Source: an uncultured Eubacteriales bacterium
GTDB taxonomy: Bacteria > Bacillota > Clostridia > Oscillospirales > Oscillospiraceae
Length of the DNA stretch: 38,846 bases
Reading direction: 5' to 3'
NCBI GenBank assembly: GCA_900554275.1
Contig: USGS01000008.1
Coordinates: 1 to 38,846, forward strand
Made by a program: the position numbers and the translations under genes. Below, one piece after another: positions 16,301-21,346 of this stretch. The stretch's first letter is position 1, and each line of letters begins with the position of its first letter. The notes below the pieces were generated by a model, which did not search any database, was not told the origin of the DNA, and worked only from the letters and a program-made list of their open reading frames with translations.

Positions 16301-18116
16301 GCGCCAGTCCTTCCCGGGCCGCAGCGTGTCCATCGTGGTGGGCAGCGACGTGGTGGCCCACGCCTCGTCCTATCAGAAGATGCCCCAGCCGGACTCCATC
16401 CACACCTTCGACCACGTCATCTTCCGCCGCACCGAGCCGGACGCGGTGCAGGCCGACTACTCCTGCATCACCGGTCATGTGGTGGAGCTGACGCTGCCGC
16501 CCCAGCTGGAGGAGATCAGCTCCACCCGCATCCGCGAGGCCGTGGACGCCAACCGGGACGTGTCCAACCTCATCGACCCCACGGTACAGGAGTTCATCTA
16601 CCGTCAGGGTCTGTATCTCCGCGAGCCTCAGGACAAGCCCGTCCTTCGGACGGAGGACCTGTCCTTCCTCCCCGCCGACATCCGGGAGACGGCCGCCTTC
16701 CTGCGCACCATGCTGCCCCGCGCCACGGCGGAGAGCCTGACGGAGCTTCTGCAGCGCTGCGGCGACGACGTGATGGTCTGCCGCGATGCCGACGGTACGG
16801 TGCTGGGCGCGGCGTCCTACCGCTGTTTGGACAGCCAGCACCTGTTCGCCCGGCTGGGCGACCCCGCCCTGTCGGCGCTGGTGCGGCAGAACGCCGGCGG
16901 CCGGGCGCTGCTCATCAGCGGTCTGTTCGTCCCCCGGGGCGAACGGCAGAACGACCTGTGCCAGCTGCTGGTAACGGAGGTGCTGACGTTGGCCCTGAGC
17001 CGGGAGTACACCTACGGCCTGTACTGCCCTCTGGAGGGCGCGGCCTCCGGCTACGGCCGCCAGATCCTGCTTCTCCAGGGCTTCCTGCCCATAGCCGAGG
17101 GCAGCAACACGCTGGCGGTGGATATGCGCTGCCCCATCGTCCTCAGCCGCAACGTGGACACCGCCATCAAAGCGCCCTTCAGCACCTCCCCCCGTGTGCT
17201 GGCCGCCATCGGCAATGCCCACCGTCGGCTGCAAGCGTCCCTGACCCGCCTCCAGCCCGGCTCGCTGGTGCTGAGCCTGTCGGCGGGGGTCATCTACCAC
17301 CGCCTGCTCCAGCACATCACCGCCCGGAACGGCGTCCCCGCCGACCCGGTGACGCCCCGGGTGCTCGGCCCGGACATCTGCGTGCCCTACGGCAAGATCC
17401 TCCGGGGCGTGGCCGTGCCCAACACCGTCACCAAGACGCTGCGCACCGACAAGGTCTACGAGCCGGATCTCAGCGCCTACTCCATCGAGGCCTACCCGGA
17501 CTACTCCCCCCTGCCCGATCAGGTACGCACCATCCACGCCTTTGACCGGCCCGTCATCTTAGTGGACGATATGCTCCACGACGGCAAGCGCATCCGGCGC
17601 ATCGCGCCGCTGCTGGCGGAGACTCACACGCCCGTGGACATGGTGCTGGTGGGCTATCTCACCGGCATGGGCCGCGACCTGATGGAGCAGCTGGGCTACG
17701 AGGCCGACGCCATTTACTACCTGCCCAACCTGCGCCTCAGGTTCGTGGAGTCCACGCTGTATCCCTTCATCGGCGGCGACACCGTCCGCCGCAGCGAAGG
17801 TCTGCCCGGCGGATTGCAGCCGGCGGTGAACCGCATCCTGCCCTACGCCGCGCCGGAGTTCACCGGTATGGATCAGAAAACGGCGTGGGAGCTGAGCCTG
17901 TGCTGTCTGGAAAACGCACGGGACATCCTGCTGGCGCTGGAGACGGAGTTCCGCGCCCTCTACGCCCGCAACCTGACGCTGAACCGGCTGGGCGAGGCGG
18001 TGATCCTGCCCCTGTGCCCCGACAAGGGCGGCTGCACCTACGACATCAGCCGCGCCGCCAGCAGCTGTCTGGAGGGCGACATCGAGGTGCTGAAGCGGAT
18101 GCGCCCTGCGGACTGA
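13371..18116 (+). CDS. 1581-aa multidomain protein: HD, helical repeats, nucleotidyltransferase, GNAT-like, PRTase-like
   Basis: Domains in order. About 170-290: HD phosphohydrolase, with H-H near 183, the HDIGK motif at His212-Asp213, ANHS near 250 and YADFRVK near 272. About 370-880: alpha-helical HEAT-like repeats. 895-1085: NadD/cytidylyltransferase-type Rossmann domain with GTFDPFTLSH at 901-910 and ISSTRIRE near 1048. About 1095-1245: GNAT-like acetyltransferase fold with ALLISGLFVPRGERQN. About 1270-1500: type I phosphoribosyltransferase-like domain with PVILVDDMLHDGKRI near 1395-1409. It overlaps iclR by four bases and is followed by two redox genes. The combination suggests making or modifying a nucleotide-derived compound, possibly NAD-like; this is inference. 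I know no characterised protein of this layout. Confidence 0.85.
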   Translation: MNKKRIRQMDLALRRRLADRSAADWLAGREQLLARPEGDSYMQRFAPLFNGTRLRCADVLELCRPELSLLCPSDPAEGWLAYTYDFARRLLYPEREQDEPCAPGAVFFLSVLQVLFAAEGELLPHDPAYTFDFLTEAELADSACAPSYAKFLRQWKREYVYELLRLGLEVTPFRTLEHIAGVHHVALTAARALHRSGTAVDLALVSGAAAGHDIGKFGCRPGERVPYLHYYYTDLWFRRRRMTDIGHIAANHSVWDLEPDYLSVEALLLIYADFRVKQLHDDQGREITRISSLDESFQVILSKLDDVDGEKKKRYTRVYARLQDFERYMTDRGVDVTLCGGDTAPLPEKHAALMTDDEALHALTMRCVSHNMELMARLTGQRSFARLLELARGETNWRRLRAYLSVFESYSLYLHIPQKLLTLTFLYELLMHREGDIRRQAAALLGEIIAGFHAGYAKERPQGSRPDPRSTTDVEQWRLYLDKMLYPDHKLMPQHRRWISYALKFAVSSLLSHAPGREEHFLAPVFAYYRRPEETEDGVAFQLLDTAAALPDAALSPVHARELCDFAVFMCRREDLTVRLAAVLLLDRLHRLYPALPGPMKAIAAVRCDDSATLRWLRDDLLSGGGPLLLPEDVVSEIFLDNLKTATPWITKQANLRLLTDFARSGKSPALHIATHLSNLIKVSDRVTVRHSAGSALLELAPRLTADQRNEVAVELCRGLELGQQEFTKYIPDYLGRFALWLPPAELNEVLDDLHVNLSSSDSRVTASVLDTVGVIYEEYDVYRARFPETDEAYRHRRERLLGMLMRGLCGIDDATRQEAMFVLGRHVFGSQELSRHEKRRAFLLTERKLLAAHYETPDRELTFYYRAFMLGKLYRFITEERLFHGGFDFGPPRPVAFFPGTFDPFTLSHKGIVRAIRDLGFEVLLAIDEFSWSKRTQPYRVRRRIVSMSVADEFHVHIFPEDFPVNIANPENLRQLRQSFPGRSVSIVVGSDVVAHASSYQKMPQPDSIHTFDHVIFRRTEPDAVQADYSCITGHVVELTLPPQLEEISSTRIREAVDANRDVSNLIDPTVQEFIYRQGLYLREPQDKPVLRTEDLSFLPADIRETAAFLRTMLPRATAESLTELLQRCGDDVMVCRDADGTVLGAASYRCLDSQHLFARLGDPALSALVRQNAGGRALLISGLFVPRGERQNDLCQLLVTEVLTLALSREYTYGLYCPLEGAASGYGRQILLLQGFLPIAEGSNTLAVDMRCPIVLSRNVDTAIKAPFSTSPRVLAAIGNAHRRLQASLTRLQPGSLVLSLSAGVIYHRLLQHITARNGVPADPVTPRVLGPDICVPYGKILRGVAVPNTVTKTLRTDKVYEPDLSAYSIEAYPDYSPLPDQVRTIHAFDRPVILVDDMLHDGKRIRRIAPLLAETHTPVDMVLVGYLTGMGRDLMEQLGYEADAIYYLPNLRLRFVESTLYPFIGGDTVRRSEGLPGGLQPAVNRILPYAAPEFTGMDQKTAWELSLCCLENARDILLALETEFRALYARNLTLNRLGEAVILPLCPDKGGCTYDISRAASSCLEGDIEVLKRMRPAD

Positions 18117-18132
18117 TAAAAGGAGTCATACC

Positions 18133-19089
18133 ATGGAAATATTCAATACCGCGCCCCTGTCCCTGCCCCGGCTGCCGGACAAGGTCCGGGTCACGCTGCT
18201 GGCCCTGGGCGATGTGGGCAGCACCCTGCTCATGGGTCTGCGGCTGCTGGGCGGCGATGTGATCTCGTCTCTCGGCATCTGCGACGTGCGGGAAAACGTG
18301 GCCTCCCGCTGGGAGTTCGAGCTGGATCAGATCGCCCCGCCCAACGGCGAAACGCTGCCGGAGGCGGACATCATCGCCCCGGAGCAGCTCTTTGACGGCG
18401 ACGTGTTCCTGTTCTGCGCCTCCCGCATGATCCCCGACACCTCCGTGGTGCAGGGCGACGTGCGCATGGCCCAGTACGCCCTGAACCGGGAGCTGGTGGG
18501 GCATTACGCCCGCATGGCCCGGGAGAAGCAGTACCGCGGCCTGTTCGTGGTGGTCAGTGACCCGGTGGACCCCCTGTGCCGCTGGGCGCTGCGGGAGAGC
18601 AACAAGGATGAGTGCGGCGACTACGACGGGCAGGGCCTGTCCCCGGAGCAGATACGGGGCTTCGGCCTGGGTGTCATGCACGCCCGCGCCCTGTACTTCG
18701 CCCGCCGCGACCCCCGCTTCGCCTCCTATCTCTCGGAGGGCCGGGCCTTCGGCCCTCACGGCGAGGACCTGGTGCTGGCCAACTCCCTGACCCACTACGA
18801 CGACGCCCTGTCCCGTGAGCTGACGGAGCGGGTGGCCCACGCCAATCTGGAGATGCGTAAGCTGGGCTTCAAGCCCTACGTCGCCCCGGCTCTCAGCTCC
18901 GGCGCGCTGACGCTGCTGGCCCTGCTGCGCCGCCAGTGGCATTACGCCTCCCTGTACGACGGGCAGGTGTTCATGGGCTGCCGCAGCCGCCTGACCGACA
19001 ACGGCCCGGAGACGGAGCACGTCCCCCTGCCGCCGGCGCTGGCGCAGCGTCTCGCGGACACCCGCGCCAAGCTGGACGCCATCGAGTGA
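18133..19089 (+). CDS. Lactate/malate dehydrogenase-like protein, 318 aa
   Basis: The N-terminal Rossmann half has TLLALGDVGSTLLMGLRLLG in place of the usual GxGxxG loop and the segment VVVSDPVDPLCRWAL matching the dehydrogenases' NPVD strand. The C-terminal half has GLGVMHARALYFA and FGPHGEDLVLANS, where the His corresponds to the catalytic His of LDH/MDH (GEHGD). It is divergent: the glycine loop is altered and the substrate Arg loop is not recognisable, so the substrate is probably not lactate or malate. It starts 16 nt after the multidomain gene with AAAGGAG, in the same operon. Confidence 0.75.
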   Translation: MEIFNTAPLSLPRLPDKVRVTLLALGDVGSTLLMGLRLLGGDVISSLGICDVRENVASRWEFELDQIAPPNGETLPEADIIAPEQLFDGDVFLFCASRMIPDTSVVQGDVRMAQYALNRELVGHYARMAREKQYRGLFVVVSDPVDPLCRWALRESNKDECGDYDGQGLSPEQIRGFGLGVMHARALYFARRDPRFASYLSEGRAFGPHGEDLVLANSLTHYDDALSRELTERVAHANLEMRKLGFKPYVAPALSSGALTLLALLRRQWHYASLYDGQVFMGCRSRLTDNGPETEHVPLPPALAQRLADTRAKLDAIE

Positions 19090-19107
19090 AATAACAGGAG
19101 GTCTGCT

Positions 19108-20139
19108 ATGCTCACCGTACTGCTCCCCGAAAATGAATACAGTCCTGCCCTCCGCGCCCTGCTGACCCCCCTGCTGCCCCCCGGCAGCGTGATCCTCGAC
19201 CCGGACGGCGGGCTGGACGGCCTGCAAGGCCGCCGATTGCTGTTCGCCGTGGCCCTGGACGAGGGCGGCTGCAACCAGTCCTATTACCGTATGCTCTCCC
19301 GCCTGCGCCGCAGCGAAACGCTGCTTCGCGGCTGTGTGGCTGGCTGCGTCGTCACCGGCGTGGGCGAGTTCTACACCAAGGACGTGGCCCGCGACATGGT
19401 GTTTGCCGCCAACCAGGCAGGCTGCGCCTTTCTGGGCCGCCCGCTGGTGGAGGCCACCGGCTCGCTGCGGAACTTCCGCACCCAGGCGCTGGTGGGCGGC
19501 GTGGACGAGGAGACCGCCTTCCATGCCGCCGTCTCGGAGCTGCTGGGCCGCCTGACGGACTGGCACAAGCCCGCGCCCATCCGCCGGGTACTGGCCCTCC
19601 ACGCCTCCCAGCGCGCCACGTCCAACACCCTGGCCCTGTGGGAGCTGGTCAGGGCCGCTCTTCCTGCGGACATGGAGGTGCAGGAGATCTGCCTGCGCAA
19701 CGGCACGATGGCCGACTGCAACGGGTGCAGCTACACCGCCTGCCTCCACTTCGGCGAGCAGGGCGGCTGCTTTTACGGCGGCCCGATGGTGGACGAGGTC
19801 TACCCCGCCATCCGCCGGTGCGACGCGCTGGTCATGCTGTGCGCCAACTACAACGACGCCCTGGCCGCCAACCTGACGGCCTGCATCAACCGCCTGACGG
19901 CTCTGTTCCGTCAGACCCGGATGTACGACAAGCGGCTGTTCGGCCTGGTGGTGTCCGGCTACTCCGGCGGCGACCTGCTGGCCCGCCAGCTCATCTCCGC
20001 CCTGAACATGAACAAGTCCTTCTTCCTGCCGCCCCGCTTCTGCCTGCTGGAGACGGCCAACGAGCGGGGCAGCCTGATAAAGCTCCCCGGCATCGATGAC
20101 CGTGCCGCCGCCTTCGCCCGCCGTTTAGCGGCGGACTGA
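19108..20139 (+). CDS. Flavodoxin/iron-sulfur-flavoprotein-like reductase, 343 aa
   Basis: Residues about 155-340 are a flavodoxin-like NADPH-dependent FMN reductase domain of the iron-sulfur flavoprotein kind: HASQRATSNTLALWELV replaces the usual GSPRKxGNT phosphate loop, followed by Cys-x2-Cys-x4-Cys-x8-Cys (DCNGCSYTACLHFGEQGGC), able to bind an Fe-S cluster. The N-terminal half (about 1-150) also looks flavodoxin-like and contains GEFYTKDVARDMVFAANQAG. Last gene of the iclR operon, 18 nt after the dehydrogenase-like gene. It could pass electrons to or from that protein; this is inference. Confidence 0.78.
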   Translation: MLTVLLPENEYSPALRALLTPLLPPGSVILDPDGGLDGLQGRRLLFAVALDEGGCNQSYYRMLSRLRRSETLLRGCVAGCVVTGVGEFYTKDVARDMVFAANQAGCAFLGRPLVEATGSLRNFRTQALVGGVDEETAFHAAVSELLGRLTDWHKPAPIRRVLALHASQRATSNTLALWELVRAALPADMEVQEICLRNGTMADCNGCSYTACLHFGEQGGCFYGGPMVDEVYPAIRRCDALVMLCANYNDALAANLTACINRLTALFRQTRMYDKRLFGLVVSGYSGGDLLARQLISALNMNKSFFLPPRFCLLETANERGSLIKLPGIDDRAAAFARRLAAD

Positions 20140-20143
20140 CCGA

Positions 20144-20165
20144 CAACCCCGCCGCCCCATGTATA
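20144..20165 (+). repeat. Direct repeat, left copy, flanking peptide module A
   Basis: 22 bases, CAACCCCGCCGC then CCCATGTAT, repeated at 20456-20477 with one mismatch. A shorter third relative (CCATGTATA, then CCCCGCC) lies at 20484-20499. The repeats bracket the peptide/antisense module as if it had been inserted or the flank duplicated. Confidence 0.7.
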
Positions 20166-20189
20166 ACCCCGCGCCCACAGACGCGAAAT

Positions 20190-20218
20190 TTGACAAATTC
20201 CGTCCTCGCTGTTATACT
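20190..20218 (+). promoter_or_regulatory. Sigma-A promoter of peptide gene A
   Basis: TTGACA (20190-20195), 17 bp, TATACT (20213-20218). The predicted start near 20225 gives a leader of about 58 nt. Confidence 0.88.
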
Positions 20219-20253
20219 TGCCGTAAGGACGCTGCGTAAAACGGCAGGCGGTC

Positions 20254-20282
20254 GGCCACACCACCCGAAAGGGGGTGAGGCC
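20254..20282 (+). promoter_or_regulatory. Hairpin burying the ribosome site of peptide gene A
   Basis: GGCC, A, CACC, A bulge, CCC, GAAA tetraloop, GGG, GGTG, A, GGCC: a nearly continuous stem that ends at the base before the ATG and contains the GGGGGTGA ribosome site in its 3' arm. Copy B keeps the core and loop with a different closing helix. A 12-nt block ACGGCAGGCGGT just before it (20241-20252) is identical in copy B. Confidence 0.75.
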
Positions 20283-20360
20283 ATGCGAATTACGTTACAT
20301 ATCGGGCCTTTTACGGTCACGATCATCGTAAAACGCAGAAACCGCCACCCTGGCCGGTGA
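20283..20360 (+). CDS. 25-aa basic peptide, copy A, putative type I toxin
   Basis: The peptide begins MRITLHIGPFTVTIIVKRR and ends NRHPGR. Hydrophobic and polar residues alternate on both sides of a Gly-Pro turn, suggesting a basic amphipathic beta-hairpin rather than a transmembrane helix. Copy B at 23.7 kb has the same first 19 residues except GPF/GIY, and the same surrounding RNA elements, so the frame is conserved. It has its own promoter, a buried ribosome site, a 3' hairpin overlapping the stop codon, and a convergent consensus promoter. This is the plan of a type I toxin gene with antisense antitoxin. It matches no toxin family that I recognise (TxpA/BsrG, Fst/Ldr, Hok, Ibs, TisB). Function is inferred only. 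Confidence 0.72.
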   Translation: MRITLHIGPFTVTIIVKRRNRHPGR

Positions 20361-20424
20361 CGGTTTCTTCTTGAAATCTGTTATTAGCTATTAAGGGCTG
20401 ACCGCTTGTCGCAGCGTCCCCTTG
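20330..20424 (-). ncRNA. Predicted antisense RNA A
   Basis: From the promoter at 20431-20458 transcription would run leftwards about 60 nt into the 3' hairpin of peptide gene A. On this strand the hairpin has a U-G pair where the sense strand has a C-A mismatch, so it is fully paired in the antisense RNA, followed by TGCGTTTT. The block GACAAGCGGT (20401-20410) is shared with antisense RNA B (23601-23610). Ends are estimates. Confidence 0.6.
20338..20367. terminator. 3' hairpin shared by peptide mRNA A and antisense RNA A
   Basis: GAAACCG, C, CACC, loop CTGGCC, GGTG, A, CGGTTTC, followed by TTCTT. It covers the last eight codons. Copy B has CACT/AGTG where A has CACC/GGTG and one more A-T pair: compensatory changes that support the structure. 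ACCGCC in its 5' arm is complementary to GGCGGT of the leader. Confidence 0.72.
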
Positions 20425-20430
20425 TCTATT

Positions 20431-20458
20431 ATTATACCCATTCTCCGTCCTTTGTCAA
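20431..20458 (-). promoter_or_regulatory. Antisense sigma-A promoter A
   Basis: Minus strand: TTGACA (20453-20458), 16 bp, TATAAT (20431-20436), both perfect. It points back into peptide gene A; no minus-strand protein gene lies ahead of it. Copy B has the equivalent promoter with the same 16-bp spacer. Confidence 0.85.
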
Positions 20459-20477
20459 CCCCGCCGCTCCATGTATC
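20456..20477 (+). repeat. Direct repeat, right copy, flanking peptide module A
   Basis: Matches 20144-20165 at 21 of 22 positions. It overlaps the -35 region of the antisense promoter. Confidence 0.7.
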
Positions 20478-20548
20478 CCCCGGCCATGTATATCCCCGCC
20501 CCCTGCCGGGGAAAATATCTCCATCCTGATTTTTTGGAGGTATTCACC

Positions 20549-20740
20549 ATGCAAGCCATCGTTCTGCAAAAAGCCTGTATCCAGTGCGGCCTGTGCGCCG
20601 GACTCTGCCCCGAGGTGTTCGCTTTGGACGCCGGCGAACCGGCCCGTGTGCTGGTCGATCCCATTCCCGACGCACACAAGATCGGCGTGCAGGAGGCGGC
20701 GGACAGCTGCCCCGTGGCCGCCATCGAAGTAAAAGCGTGA
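20549..20740 (+). CDS. Ferredoxin [4Fe-4S], 63 aa
   Basis: The motif CIQCGLCAGLCPEVF gives Cys10, 13, 16 and 20, with a further Cys near residue 54 in SCPVAAIEVKA. This is the pattern of small monocluster ferredoxins of Clostridia and Thermotoga type (Cys10, 13, 16 and 54 as ligands; Cys20 is extra). It acts as a soluble electron carrier. The start follows TTGGAGG with eight-base spacing; a longer frame beginning at 20471 reads through the repeat region and is rejected. It lies between peptide module A and rpsO and seems monocistronic. Confidence 0.92.
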   Translation: MQAIVLQKACIQCGLCAGLCPEVFALDAGEPARVLVDPIPDAHKIGVQEAADSCPVAAIEVKA

Positions 20741-20769
20741 AATTCCTGCCATTCCGGGCAAAATACCAC

Positions 20770-20798
20770 TTTACAACCCGCGAATAGTGTGGTATCAT
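20770..20798 (+). promoter_or_regulatory. Sigma-A promoter of rpsO
   Basis: TTTACA (20770-20775), 17 bp, TATCAT (20793-20798). It gives an untranslated leader of about 100 nt. Confidence 0.78.
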
Positions 20799-20804
20799 CA
20801 CAAA

Positions 20805-20907
20805 GTACGCGCTGTGCGTACATGACCCCTGCCTTAGCGTGCGGAGCGTTCCATCTCTCCCTCGTCTCAGGCTGCGGGCGTATTTCAAGAAAGGTGGAAA
20901 CACAACC
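20805..20907 (+). promoter_or_regulatory. Structured leader of rpsO
   Basis: The leader contains the hairpin GTACGC-GCTGT-GCGTAC (20815-20831) and further GC-rich segments before an AAGGTGG ribosome site. rpsO leaders in several bacterial groups bind S15 and repress translation; whether this one does cannot be shown by eye. Confidence 0.4.
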
Positions 20908-21174
20908 ATGATGCTGAAAGACCAGAAGACCTCTATCATCGAGGCCAACCGTACCCACGAGACCGACACCGGCTCTCCCGAAGTCCAGGTCGCCATCCTC
21001 ACCGAGCGCATCAACCAGCTGACCGCTCACCTGAAGGTGCATCCTCATGACTTCCACAGCCGCCGCGGTATGCAGATGATGATCGGTAAGCGCCGTCGTC
21101 TGCTGGACTACCTGGCCAAGAAGGACATCGAGCGTTATCGTGCCCTGATTGCCAAGCTGGGTCTGCGTAAGTAA
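20908..21174 (+). CDS. rpsO: 30S ribosomal protein S15, 88 aa
   Basis: Full-length S15 with the conserved THETDTGSPEVQVAILTERI and HDFHSRRGMQMMIGKRRRLL segments, which bind 16S rRNA helices 20-22 in the platform of the small subunit. Two adjacent ATGs (20908, 20911) are possible starts; AAGGTGG lies upstream. As in many bacteria it is followed by pnp, here after a hairpin at 21183-21214 that may act as a partial terminator or processing site. Confidence 0.98.
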   Translation: MMLKDQKTSIIEANRTHETDTGSPEVQVAILTERINQLTAHLKVHPHDFHSRRGMQMMIGKRRRLLDYLAKKDIERYRALIAKLGLRK

Positions 21175-21182
21175 GGGAAAAC

Positions 21183-21214
21183 AGGGGTGGTGTGCGTCTG
21201 CACCACCCCTCTTT
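21183..21214 (+). terminator. Terminator-like hairpin between rpsO and pnp
   Basis: GGGGTGGTG (21184-21192) pairs with CACCACCCC (21201-21209), followed by TCTTTC. The T tract is imperfect, so partial read-through into pnp is likely. Confidence 0.65.
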
Positions 21215-21245
21215 CACATTTTTGTGTGTCGGCCCTGCCCACGCC

Positions 21246-21301
21246 TTTAGCAGTTGGAAATGGCGAAAACCCCGCTGTTTTCCCCGTTTTCAAGTGCTAA
21301 A
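21246..21301 (+). promoter_or_regulatory. Long stem-loop in the pnp leader
   Basis: TTTAGCAGTTG (21246-21256) pairs with CAAGTGCTAAA (21291-21301) apart from one G-G mismatch, enclosing GGCGAAAAC and GTTTTC, which can pair further. In enterobacteria a pnp leader stem-loop is cut by RNase III and mediates PNPase autoregulation; a similar role here is inference. Confidence 0.5.
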
Positions 21302-21346
21302 TGGTGATGGTCCGGCACACGCATCTTAACGAAAAGGAGAAACGAT

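Noticed and set aside
14139..17537. A 1132-codon open frame on the minus strand opposite the 1581-residue gene
   Set aside because: It is the mirror of a GC-rich coding frame: no ribosome site, Gly/Gln/His/Val-rich shadow composition, while the plus frame has several intact enzyme motifs.
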